Assembly: GCA_050084515.1 (NCBI GenBank)
Contig: CM114274.1
Span: 21,266,001 to 21,330,000, forward strand
From: Blasia pusilla
Lineage: Eukaryota; Marchantiophyta; Marchantiopsida; Blasiales
Length of the DNA stretch: 64,000 nucleotides
Reading direction: 5' to 3'
Shown here piece by piece: positions 25,441 through 35,345 of the stretch. Below the pieces are notes generated by a model. That model did no database searches and had not been told where the DNA came from. It was given only the letters and a program-made list of their open reading frames with translations. Within the stretch, counting starts at the first letter, position 1. Each line of letters starts with the position of its first letter. The translations under genes were made by a program, and so were the position numbers.

Positions 25441-26411
25441 GAACCCATGTAGCTTGCAAAAATTCTTATAGTGTGTTTGGATGTGCAAGATTGTATCTGA
25501 GGGGAATGTCACCCACCACTGGATCCAAGATTGCGACCGGGTGAAGAAAGTGCTAAGGACGCACCTGGCAGAGTACAAGGGGTTCTTAGGCGACGCTCTT
25601 GTAAATGAGATGATGGCAAAGGGGGCTAAAATAAAAAAAAAGACTTGGGCAAATACATTTATTTCCCAAGATGCAATTGTGACAATCCTTTGTTGGTCGA
25701 AGATACAGGCCACCAAGAAGAGCGCTTCATTGGAGCTGGAGCAGAGGGAAAACGTGTGTGCGTATGAGCGTGCTAAGTTCATCCAAGCTGCAGTATCTAC
25801 AGCTACGAAGTACACTGCAAGCAAGATACAGCACTACATCGCTATTCTCAACCCCAAACTTGGCCCCGATTTCTACAAGGAGCTGAAGGAGATAATCAAG
25901 CGCCAGCGCAAGAGGGATGAAGATCCGTAGGGTCGGATTGGGACGAAAGTGTCTCTCGACTGCGTCCATAGATTTTCCTTGTCTGGAATTTTGGAATTTA
26001 GGAGAATCGGACTGATGAAAATCAGTCTCGAGGGCACAGAGGCTCAAAAGAGAGCGACACACCATCCTCCAGATGTCTCTGATCGAGTGATCTCCTATTG
26101 GCTTCGTGAATGGTCATTCTGGGACGCGTTGTGGCTTCTCGGAAAGTCCATGCTCGTGGGTCTCCAAGCGGAGCTCAAAAAAATAGAGCCTGTTCCGGTG
26201 GAAGCAAACCTGGAGAGTGCTGAAGATTTCAAACTTTGGCTTGATGACATCCGGGACAAGCCCATGGAAAACCTAGGCTTCAAGACGATGTTCAAGGATC
26301 ACATCCTCCCTCAGGCAGACCAGGATGAAGAAATAGAGGCGAAGAAAAGAGATTTCGCAAAGAAGAAGTGAGATCTTGAGGAGCAGGCGGCCAATGCATC
26401 TCGACAAAGAG

Positions 26412-26453
26412 CTGCCCAATGGATGAGGTACTTGAACACCATCCATTGGGCAG
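26412..26453 (+). repeat. Inverted repeat at the end of exon 3, copy A
   Basis: The perfect arms CTGCCCAATGGATG and CATCCATTGGGCAG are separated by 14 bases (AGGTACTTGAACAC). The GATGAGGTACCTGAACACCA part recurs at 26473-26498. Copy B has a longer hairpin at the corresponding place (54111-54176), so this structure belongs to the element. Confidence 0.7.
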
Positions 26454-26841
26454 ATCTTTGTCTAGATGCATCATTGGATGAGGTACCTGAACACCATCCA
26501 AGAAAACTCCAACATAGTCCGAGGTACTAGAGATCCCAACAAGCCGACCGCAGACTCGAGAAAAGCGGAAGCGAGAGGCGCCACGTTTGTCCTAGGGAGC
26601 AAACCATGATGTGGAATACACTCCATCATCCTTGGGTAGAGATAGAGAAACAACTACCCGGACAAGCGTCACCATTCACTGCACGAATCTTTTGGATGAG
26701 CTGCAAAGTTTTAGTTCCCAAGAGTTGACACCCGCCATTGACAAATTAACAATGCTGGGACCGAAAATTCAACGAAATGGGCACGCTCCCTGGACGGTCC
26801 ATGGGGAGGTTGAAGAGGTGGCGGTGGATCTTCTTGTCGTA

Positions 26842-26856
26842 GATTTTCCCTGTGGG
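26842..26856 (+). other. Methyltransferase motif IV-like DFPCG
   Basis: Within VAVDLLVVDFPCGLRLWDKN. Amino-methyltransferases carry D/N/S-P-P-Y/W/F here; the second position reads Phe and the fourth Cys. The hydrophobic strand before it and the later FADAYVSDKGCFLVLTGG strand fit the fold. Confidence 0.5.
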
Positions 26857-27129
26857 TTGCGCTTGTGGGACAAGAATCCGTCTGATAGTGTCCCAGACTG
26901 GAATGTCCCTCTTACCTTTGACCAGATCGCGCTCCTGTTTTCTTTTGCAGACGCTTATGTCAGTGACAAGGGCTGTTTCTTGGTCTTGACTGGAGGGAGC
27001 GAGGATGATCTCTTCAACCTGCAGTGCGTGAAGAGGTCGTTGAAGTGGAGGACAGCGCAATCGTGGATCATCAAGAACAAGTACCCACTCCGATTGGCGA
27101 CGAGTCAAATATGGATAAGGGCTCTAAAT

Positions 27130-27480
27130 CCATATACAATTTATCGTGCTCCAACGGGTTGCATCTCTGCATGCAACCCGTCGGATTGTCTGAGCTGGTG
27201 ACTCCGGTGTTGCAATCCGTCTGAAAGTGATGGGTTGCAAATTTACCACGTCTCCATTGGGTGAATGCAACCCGTCGGAACCGGACGGGTTGCAAGTGCT
27301 TATGCTTTTCCTTGTGTTTATGGAATGATGCAACCCGTATGAAAGCGACGGGTTGCTCTTAGCCAACCATGGGTTGCTCTAAGCCAATAACTTGTCGGCT
27401 TCCGATGGGTTGCTCATGGGAAAAAAAAACACTAACACTTGTAAAAAAACCCGTCGGACTCCGATAGGTTGCTCCAATGT
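27130..27480 (+). repeat. Palindrome array in the intron splitting the methyltransferase domain, copy A
   Basis: Six palindromes or half-sites (near 27150, 27209, 27265, 27328, 27388 and 27447). This array separates the motif IV exon from the motif X-I exon. The best, at 27265, has arms GCAACCCGTCGG(A) and a GACGGGTTGC mate around AACCG. Confidence 0.8.
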
Positions 27481-27844
27481 TAGAACTATAACGAAGTTCT
27501 CTGGGGTTAAGCGAAGTTCTTTGGGAACATGTTGCACATTGTGTCACCATACTCAGAGTAGACCAGCGGTGAAGTAGCTCTTTCTTGTTGCTGACATTGT
27601 TTGCAACCTGCTTCTTTACAGATGGACCACTCCTATGTTTACTGATTTGTTTGGCCCGAGCACAACTTCCAAGTGTTTAAGATCATGGATCCAATGGATC
27701 CATGCTCCGATGGGTACAACTTAGATAGTTTATACAATTCCACCCCCGGGAATTTACATGCAAGACGGTACCCCCTTACTTGGAGGAAGGGAAAACTCGC
27801 CAGCCCTAATGCAAAAGCTCATCGAGCTCTGCTCAAGGACGGGT

Positions 27845-27877
27845 GACTTGGTGTTTGACTTAGTGGGCCTTTCAGGG
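27845..27877 (+). other. Methyltransferase motif I-like (SAM-binding) segment
   Basis: GDLVFDLVGLSGASIRGA follows LMQKLIELCSRT. The canonical form is GDxVLDPFxGSGTTxxAA. The Gly-rich turn is kept as GLSGAS, while the Pro-Phe is lost. Confidence 0.55.
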
Positions 27878-28189
27878 GCGAGTATCAGAGGCGCTTGGCA
27901 AAGTGGCATGCACATTCTCTGCCTTGAGGGAAGGCAAGACCTGTTTAACCTTTGCAAAGAGGCAAAGGCATATTACGACAGGCTAGTTGGGGCGTACAAC
28001 TCTCCTCCGAAGCCGAGAGCTCCGATTCTAGACCCACCATTGGTAGTGATACCATCGTCACTTCCCACGATTCCGAAAATTGGGAGGGCAAGGCTCACAG
28101 TAATTCTGGAAAAGCTCTCGGACGATGACAAGTGAGTTCAAAGAACTCAAGGACCCAGCTTGACTACATCGTTTTGGAGTAGGGATTTA

Positions 28190-29373
28190 TTTGATGACGA
28201 GGCAGAAGAATTCATAGATTAGATCAAGTGTACAGTTCCGAGCTTCCTTCGGATGTAATAAAGGACAAGATTTTTTCGAACGATGATGGTCTTTGTAAAA
28301 GTTTGCTGAATATCTTTTTTGGTCTTGTCGATTGTGATTGTCTATGTACTCCGACAATTTATTTTGCAACCCATTGGATTCCCACGGGTTGCAACTTTTC
28401 ACTTTTTGACCACTGCATCTTTTTAACCACTTCCAGGAAACCTGTCGGATTCCGATAGGTTGGCTGCTTGCGTGATCGGACTCTTTCCTTGTTAGTCCAA
28501 CTTTAGAGACATTCTTGTGGGCTTCTTCACTTTTCTTCCTTCCCCTAGTATCGTCAAACAAGTCGTAGGGTTCTTCTCTTCTCTAAGATGTGTTGGATTC
28601 CTACTACCTGTCGAATTGCCATGATGGCGTTTCCAAGGATGGAGCACATATTGATATTGGATGGATATCACCTTGCAGAGCGTACAAGATATACTTCCGA
28701 GGAAGGCGGTGGGACTCAAATTAGGTTACATGGGACCATTATGGTGTACCTAGGGGGGGGCCAAGTCTCTTGAATTCGCCAATATTTTCTATCCCCGTCT
28801 ACAATCGGCCAAAGGAGCCACTTGTATCCCAGGACATTCCTTTTGTACAAGAACCTAGGAGAGTTAGGATTAAATTTGTAGATGACGAGGATGAAGAAAT
28901 CATAGAGTAGATCAAATGTACATTCCTGAGCTTCCTTCGGATGTAATAAAGGACAATAAATTTTCAAACGATAGTGATGTTTGTAAAAGTTTGTTTAATA
29001 TTTTTTTTGGACTTGTCGATTGTGTTCGTCTAACTACTCATAATGTTTATTCTGTCAAAACCTCAGCCGATGCACCATAATGACTCACCACTCTGTCAAG
29101 GAAGGCATAAGCTACTCCCTCACTCGTCTGATTCCGACGGGTTGCAACTTTTCACTTTTATACCACTGCAACTTTTTAACCATTTCCAGGCAAGCTGTCG
29201 GATTCCGACAGATTGGCTACTTGAGTGATCGGACTGTTTCCCTGTGAGACCAACTTCTGAAGCATTGTGGCGGGCTTCTTCACTTTTGGCTCGTTCCCCT
29301 AGTATCGTCAAACCAATCGTAGGCTTCTTCTCTTATCTAAGACGTGCTGGATTCCTACTACCTGTCGGATTGC
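28190..29373 (+). repeat. Direct duplication of the copy A 3' end
   Basis: 28190-28625 and 28877-29373 share the same order. Both start with an acidic C-terminal coding stretch and stop codon (GATGACGAG...), then CTTCCTTCGGATGTAATAAA, two palindromes, CTTCCAGG-like text, CCCTAGTATCGTCAAAC and ATTCCTACTACCTGTCG. The copies have diverged noticeably and the second carries an extra segment. Palindromes in this part often use ATT in the centre (GGATTCC). Confidence 0.8.
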
Positions 29374-29580
29374 CATTTCGGATTCCCCACGTGTTGGATT
29401 TTTGTGAGTGCAGGGTGGAATGGAATCACTTCTCAAAATATTTCCTTTGTTATGGTGAGCTTCTTTGCAAAAGATGCAAGCCATTTGATTTCGACGGGTT
29501 GCAAGAGTTACAACGTGTAAAATTCCGACGGATTGGGAGGGGTGCAGCTTCTCGGTTTCTCAGATTTAGGATCTGAGTGA

Positions 29581-30270
29581 AGGGACATCAATTCCTCTTT
29601 ACTCCAGAGAGCTAACAATCTTTTGGTTCAATTATCGTCTTGTGTGTTCAGATTTCACAAAGTTGGTCTTGAGCATACACCATTCATTATGGGGCAATTG
29701 AGGGGAGGCCATGATGCAGGCAAAAATCCCTGCAAAAAGACAGGTTGGCATCATACCCGATGTGCATCCAGGTGAGGTCTCATGACACATTAACACTTCA
29801 GAGACACTTGGGAATGGGGGAAGCTCAAAAATTCTCATTTTGGTACTGTGTTGCCAATGGTTTTCCATAATGTATGATGAGTATTCATGCCTTCTGCAAG
29901 AAGAGTCAACAATCATTTACAGGCATTTCCTTGTGCCTTTCTTTTGCAAGAAGAGATGTCAATTCATAATTTCAACCAAATATTCCGAGGAGTTAAACCT
30001 TGAAAAGCACCATAGTCTGTTGAGACCATCGTTAGAGCCTTTATTTGAACCTTTCATTGAGATGAGATTGCTACTTCTGGTCAAATTATTTGCCAATGGT
30101 CCTCCAAAAAAAATACCCCTGGGCAAAGCTTACTATAGACTAAGACAGGCAATGTAAAGAAACTTAGGCTCACATGAAGAGTGATGGAAAAACATTTTTA
30201 GTGGTCTTATGATGTCTACTTGTTTTTGCCCCCTGGAAAAAGGAGGTTTCTTTAGGCCCGAATGTGGACC
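29581..30270. other. Unassigned sequence between copy A and the next gypsy element
   Basis: No recognisable coding region. A palindrome half-site pair lies just before it (29485-29545). An open frame at 29840-30157 has no known motif. It may hold the 3' LTR remains of the gypsy element on its right, but no clear TG...CA ends were found. Confidence 0.35.
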
Positions 30271-30271
30271 A

Positions 30272-31332
30272 CTACCTACTCTCTTCTAAAGATTTCATGA
30301 ATTTGAAAGCAAACAAAAATTTCAAATATGTCAAAAAGTTTTGAAGAGAGGAGGCGGATTTGGCCCTTTTTTTTTTAAGAGAGACTCTCCTCTCTTCCTC
30401 TCTCCTGCCAGAATACCATCCCCTTAGAAAATAAGTTCCCCGGTCGCTCACCAATTCCAGAGGATAGCCATATCTAGTAATAATCATTTCATACAAGAAC
30501 TTGGCCATTGCCGCACTGTCATCCTTTCGAGTAGCGACTGCTTCCACCATTTTGGTGCAATAATTCGTAGTGATTAAAATATACTTCCAGCGTGTCTGTG
30601 GGGTGGCGGGTGAGATAGGACCCACAAAATTGATACTCCACTTCTCAAAAGGGGCCAAGGGAAGAATAGGTACCAAAGCCCAGCGAGAAGTCGATGTGGG
30701 CCTTCCTGCTCTTTGACAAGCATCACACTTTTGGATGAAGGATCTGACATCCCGATACATTATGGGGCACCGGTATTGTGCGGCTAGGATTTTCTTGACA
30801 GTATTCCTCAGTGCATAATGCCCTCCGGCATCCTCCGAATGCATAGCAGCAATCACACGCAAAACTTCCTCCTTCTCCAAGCACCTTCTATATTCTTCAT
30901 CTGCACCAAGCTTAAATAGCATATCACACCAGATCTCATAAGGCCCTACCTTATGCAAAACACTGCCCGTTCTTCTACTGTCATAGGAGTTGGAAAAGTA
31001 AGAGTGATTAGAAATCGTAGAATATCTTCGTACAAAGATCTTCGCAGGACCTCCTTGCTGATGAAGAACAACTTTTTGTCCAGAAAGTCGTCTTCAAGGG
31101 TCTTCGTGAGATTGGTCTTTGGCATCCTTAAGTGTGAAAAAAAGTCTGCATTGGTGTGGATCCTTCCTGCTCTTGTCACCACGTCAAATGTAAATTCTTG
31201 TAACAAGAGAATCCACTTGGCAATCCTGCTTGACAAATGTGCTTTGACCACCAGGGCACGAAGCGAAAAATGGTCGACATGAAAAAAAAAGGGGGTATCC
31301 CAGCAAGTAATGCCAAAACTTCTTGCATGCAA
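30272..31332 (-). pseudogene. Gypsy integrase (truncated), with end of RNase H
   Basis: Zinc-binding HHCC region: HSEDAGGHYALRNTVKKILA, then CDACQRAGRPT. The core begins FEKWSINFVGPISP, where the first catalytic Asp of the usual IDFVGP reads Asn. It continues to VSDRGTYFLRG and breaks off into unrelated sequence before the catalytic Glu. 30946-31332 holds RNase H remains (ILLQEFTFDVVTRAGRIHTN). Confidence 0.8.
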
Positions 31333-31679
31333 AGACCATGCCCAAGGCTTCCCTCTCTGTAGTGGTGCACTTCTGCTCTACGACAGAAAGTTGTCGCCTT
31401 GCATAATAGATAGGGCACGAAGCGCAAAATGGTCGACATGAAAAAAAAGGGGTATCCCAACAAGTAATGCCAAAACTTCTTGCATGCAAAGACCATGCCC
31501 AAGGCTTCCCTCTCCGTAGTAGTGCACTTTTGATTTGCGACAGAAAGTTGTCGCCTTGCATAATAGATAGTGTAATCCTTCTTCTTCTCATCTAGTTGAC
31601 TTAGTACTACACCAATTGCAAACGACGAGGTGTCAACATACACCTGGAACACCTTTGTCCACTCCGGGGGACGAAGCAT
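31176..31679 (-). pseudogene. Gypsy RNase H with internal duplication
   Basis: VYVDTSSFAIGVVLSQLDEK and YYARRQLSVANQKCTTTERE mark RNase H. A 159-base segment is tandemly repeated (31254-31412 and 31413-31570), so KFWHYLLGYPFFF and the TTEREALGMVFACK motif appear twice. The repeats differ in A and G run lengths, which shifts frame. Confidence 0.8.
31254..31570 (-). repeat. 159-bp tandem duplication inside RNase H
   Basis: Unit 1 starts GGGCACGAAGCG at 31254, unit 2 starts GGGCACGAAGCG at 31413. They are nearly identical except for the poly-A/poly-G lengths (9A5G versus 8A4G) and a few substitutions. Confidence 0.9.
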
Positions 31680-31702
31680 AGGAGTTGTCGTCTGCGCCTA
31701 CT

Positions 31703-32756
31703 TCAACTCCTCAAATGCCCTCTACATTTTGGCAACCACTCCCATTCCTCGATCTTCTTCAGAACGGTTGTTAGAGGCTTCGCCTTTAGCGCATAATCCT
31801 TAATGAAATGGTAGTAATATCCCACATGCCCCAAGAATCCCCTTAACTCACGAAGATTCATGGGAGCTTCCAACTCCAAAATTATCTCCACCTTTGCCTT
31901 ATCTACTTCAATACCGCGTGACGACACTCGATGCCCTAGTAGGATACCTTGTTTCATGGCAATGTAAGACTTCTCTAGGTGCAATGATAACTGCACTTCT
32001 TGGCACAGAGCCAAGGTTAGCTCTAACTTCTGCAAATGATCTTTGGCTGAGCTGAAGACACAAAAGTAATCTAGGAAGATCTCTATGAATCTTCGCAAAT
32101 AGTCTTGGAAGATAGCAATCATCATTCTTTGGAAAGTAGTCGAGGCATTACACAATCCAAAAGGCATCACCCGATAGGCAAAAGTACCCCAATATGTGGT
32201 GAAGGTAGTTAGGGCCCGATTCCTCTCTCTGATAGATACTTGATTATAACCGAAATATTGGTCCAAGAAGGTATAGCGTTCATGGCCAGCCACCTTATCT
32301 AAGAAAGTGTACGTAAAGGGTAAGGGGTGGTGATCCTTGAGGGTGGCCGCATTAAGCTTCCTATAATCTTGACATACTCGGATCTTCCCTGTCTGCTTCT
32401 TCATAACAATGACTATGGGGGATGCCCATTCACTACTGAGCACCGAATAGATGACTCCAGCTTCCAACCTCTGATCAATTTCATCTTTGACTGTTAAAGA
32501 ATGCTTTGGGTTTAAATGTGTATTGACGCATTTGAACAGGAAGTGCGTCGGGTTTCAAATCAATTCTATGCACTCCATACTTGGCAGGTACTCCTTTCAT
32601 CTCATCCATGGTATAGGCAAACACATCCAAGTACCTCAAAAGAAAAGTTTTGTATTGAGAAAGTTTGGGTGCAGACAAGTCCGCTGACAAACGCAAGGCC
32701 TTAGCCTCGTGGATAAAGACCTCTTGGTAGTCCTTCTCTTGGACCATCTTCTCCAT
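31703..32756 (-). pseudogene. Gypsy reverse transcriptase
   Basis: 32481-32756 is the pre-RT linker (YKTFLLRYLDVFAYTMDEMK). 31703-32467 covers RT: EWASPIVIVMKKQTGKIRVC, DYRKLNAATLKDHHPLPF, VMPFGLCNASTTFQRMM, then FLDYFCVF where YMDDFCVF is expected. The second catalytic Asp is therefore Tyr, so the enzyme is inactive. Thumb motifs (LLGHRVSSRGIEVDKAKVE, LRGFLGHVGYYYHFIKDYA) are well kept. Confidence 0.85.
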
Positions 32757-32888
32757 AAATTGGTAGGTGGTGAGTCCAGCTGATTCCTCGCTTTAACAAG
32801 ACTGGCTTTGCTGCGATTGTCGAAATTCTTCATCTATATCATAGCACTCCAAATAACACACATAGGACGAGGAATGTGTGTCAACTTC

Positions 32889-33545
32889 CTAGTCTTGATC
32901 CGAGGTATACCCCTCATCTGTGATAAGTGTCTCTCCTTGAGAAGGCCGAGATTTCCATGATAATTTCACCAACTTCTTTGGGCTACTGTATGGTGCTTGG
33001 AAAGTAAATCTTTGTCTCTTCCAATCCGTGTTAACCTGGGCTCCATAGAGCCACGGTCTCCCAATGAGTAGGGGATAACCGATGATTGTCAAAGGTTGAA
33101 GGACAAGATAGTCCAATAGAAATAGCACTCCCCCTATCACGGTGGGGATCTGAGTGAGTTGCCCCAAAGGTTGCTTGCGAGACTGGTGTGCAAAGCGTTA
33201 ATACTTATTGGTAGGTTCATATTTAGTGTAACCCAAGGCTTGAGCAGTTTGCTCTATCATGATGTTGATCCTGCTTCCAAAAGCTATAGGGACCTTCTTG
33301 ATGGTCTGCCCTTCAATCTCTCCTTCCACTTCCGGGGCATCCAAGTCTTCAACTTTGATGCAAAACAGATCTACCACGGAGAGCTTCTTTGCACACTCCT
33401 TCTTCTTATGTCCAAATTTCCACTGGTGGAGTATTTTCCCATAAACGGGGTTATCCATGAATAATTGCAATAAGGAAATATTTGCGAGACTGGTAGCCAA
33501 ATCCTTCAATAAGTCGTAAGCCTGTATCACTAGGGGCGAAGCCAC
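32889..33545 (-). pseudogene. Gypsy protease region
   Basis: 33198-33545 includes VPIAFGSRINIM, matching the family's LDGGSxxNIM active-site loop, but the catalytic Asp is not present. 32889-33167 continues with QPLTIIGYPLLIGRPWL, the IGRPWL strand typical of retroviral-type proteases. The copy is inactive. Confidence 0.65.
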
Positions 33546-33722
33546 TGAGGTCTCTACTTTTCCTTCTTTGTGATGGGATAAGAGGCCATGCGCGAAGACT
33601 CCACTTGCTTGTTCTTCATGAACTTGGTTACGGAAATGCTTCTCAACTTTTGGGTAGAAGTACTTCGGATGATTGCAATCAAAAGTCGGGTCCTCTTGGC
33701 CTTTTAGAATAGCTTTCCTTGC

Positions 33723-34723
33723 TCAAAACGTCTCACCCGCTTTCTTCGTAGACGGAACACTTCGCGAAGATGAAGACTCTAGGGTCTTTGCCCTCACAGT
33801 CTTCTTCTTAGACTTGGACCTGGTATCCACTACAAAGACCTTGTTGAGGACTTCTTTGGGCCAATCAAAGGACTCTTCTTCTTCAGTCTTCAGTTTCGCG
33901 CCTTCTTCTACAATTGTCACCTTCCTTGCCTTCTTGGGTGAGGTGACATCTTCCACACGTACTGGCTGCACATTAACGTCATTCTTGGCTTCGGTGGGTG
34001 GCGGTGGGATGGTGACATATTTGACCGAGAGCCGGGGCACTTGAGGCTCTCGACATTCTACTTTAGTATGTCCTCCCTTTTTACAATTTCCACACAAGGG
34101 ATTCAAACCCACGAGTCTTTTCGGGTTGGGACAATTGTTTGCCCAGTAATTGGCTACCCGAAAATTATAACAAAAATTCCTCTTAATAGGTGGGATGAAC
34201 GTTTCGGGTCCCATGATCTGTTGTAGAGGCCTTTGCTCTCCGAATTCTCGCGGCATGTATCTCGAGATCCAGCTATGAGAAGTACTAGCCCCAAGAACTG
34301 CTTGAACCGCATAACATCCTTCCCACTGGTTGGCTTCATACCATCCCTCCTCCTTTGAGTGTTTTTCTTCCATCCAAGGTAAATCGCGTTGCAGTGGGCA
34401 CTCTGGCAGTGTATGCCTCTGAGTCCCACAAGCACTGCACCATATATTAGGCCGCATAAGGCCCGACCTTCTTTAGGGTCTTTTTGAGCCGCCAAATGTA
34501 CCTTTAACTCGGCCATTTGCTTTGTCAACTCACTGATGGCAAACTTCTCCCCATCCTTCTTAGTCTTACGAGCGGGACTAATAGACTTATAGCTCTCTGT
34601 CTTCGCGCTCTGGTCCTTACGCCCCTTTCTCAAGGACGAAGACCGTCTTGGGCGTCTTGATTTCTTCCTCAGACTATGGGTCTTCACTGCTAGTGTTGCC
34701 TGACAAGGTATCCAAGGAGTCAA
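33723..34723 (-). pseudogene. Gypsy gag C terminus with CCHC zinc knuckles
   Basis: Three knuckles: CSACGTQRHTLPEC (intact C-x2-C-x4-H-x4-C, 34398-34439), CYNFRVANYWANNC (second Cys and the His replaced) and CGNCKKGGHTKVEC (intact, about 34059-34100). They are followed by a Lys/Ser-rich linker. The upstream Lys/Arg-rich stretch at 34674-34919 (MRTRKKRHHRKRTNSSLEEY) belongs to the same gag. Confidence 0.75.
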
Positions 34724-34989
34724 ACAAAGACGAATACTCCTCTAATGAAGAGTTTGTCCTCTTTCGATGATGTCTCTTCTTGCGCGTCCTCATGGATTTT
34801 TTTGAGGCCTCATAAGCTTCGGCATAGGCGATGATGGCTGTTAAGAAACGAAGAAAAATAGGTAAAAACCCTAGTTTTCCCAAGTAGTCAAATAGTCGGG
34901 AGCCGCAGCGGTAGTGCATTCTCGTATGTCGAGTTATCTCCGAGTTCAGGTTCCATCGAAACTCTTCTATGAGCGCACGGACGGACTAG

Positions 34990-35345
34990 GCCACTTTGTA
35001 TCTCTAAGTTTTGTAAAGATTTTGGTGATTTCGTCACTTTCTGATTTTCTCACAATCTCTAGGTGTACTCTCTCAAAGTCTCTTTCTTCCCTTTTTTAAG
35101 ATCACAAAGCTTCATAAGTGGGCGATCATCAAATTCTAGGTCCCGAAACTCATGAAGGAACGCCTTAAGCAGGGTCTTCCAAGTTTCCAAGAGCTATGCG
35201 TTTAACCCCTCATACCACTGACTCGCACGCTTCCTTAAGGGTCCAGGAAAGACTCTAAGAAGATCTTTCTCTGATCCTTCTCCATTTGCTTTTGCTACAT
35301 GGATAAGATCTCATCGATGTATCCTAAAAGACGTGACAGGGCAAA
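34990..35345 (-). pseudogene. Gypsy gag core (retrotrans_gag-like)
   Basis: The minus-strand translation gives LLRVFPGPLRKRASQWYEGL, then LLETWKTLLKAFLHEFRDL, the Trp-Tyr and Phe-x-x-x-Phe pattern of Ty3/gypsy capsids. There are stops in the frame. The similarity fades at about 35345, taken as the left end of recognisable element sequence. Confidence 0.65.

Larger units (their letters stand above)
23754..28915 (+). pseudogene. Coiled-coil, ParB/sulfiredoxin-like and N4/N6 methyltransferase fusion gene, copy A
   Basis: Exon 1, 23754-24392: basic Lys/Arg-Ser N terminus, then a Glu/Arg-rich coiled coil and an acidic part. Exon 2, 24491-24960: contains FIWDGNHRFMAW, the DGxHR-type core of ParB/Srx folds. 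Exon 3, about 25491-26370: helical region of unknown function (WIQDCDRVKKVL, LWLDDIRDKPMENLGF). Then 26611-27110: LLVVDFPCGLRLWD and KGCFLVLTGG, resembling methyltransferase motif IV (D/S-P-P-Y/W). Last, about 27620-28131: SPALMQKLIELCSRTGDLVF and DLVGLSGAS, resembling motifs X and I (DxFxGxG). The order IV before X-I is that of beta-class amino-methyltransferases. A short last exon may end ...DDEDEEIIE near 28915. There are several in-frame stops, mostly CAG/CGA to TAG/TGA, and the key methyltransferase residues have drifted (DFPC, DLVG), so this copy is inactive. Domain names are my motif reading, not a search. Confidence 0.65.
23336..29580 (+). mobile_element. Copy A of the palindrome-rich element (ParB-methyltransferase gene only)
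   Basis: This contains the most complete ParB-methyltransferase gene of the window, from its promoter to its C terminus. It also has three palindrome-rich stretches and a duplicated 3' end. The divergent transposase gene present in copies B and C is missing; its place is taken by the gypsy element ending at about 23340. Boundaries are set by the outermost palindrome half-sites and are approximate. Confidence 0.7.
30272..35345 (-). mobile_element. Ty3/gypsy retrotransposon, Tat/Athila-like, decayed
   Basis: In minus-strand order: gag (35345 to about 34700), CCHC knuckles (34440-34060), protease region (33200-33545), linker (32481-33167), RT (31703-32467), RNase H (31176-31679) and integrase (30272-31332). 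Frames are broken between and within domains. Several catalytic residues are changed, and the integrase is truncated. No chromodomain or LTR pair was recognised. The clade is judged from RT wording (DYRKLNAATLKDHHPLPF, FLDQYFGYNQ). Confidence 0.85.

Noticed and set aside
27024-27366. Overlapping open frames rich in NPSxSDGL or ATRRTPTGC peptides, also at 43526-44460, 56443-57013 and 58280-59134
   Set aside because: They are translations of the palindromes in several frames and appear wherever the arrays occur; they overlap each other on both strands.
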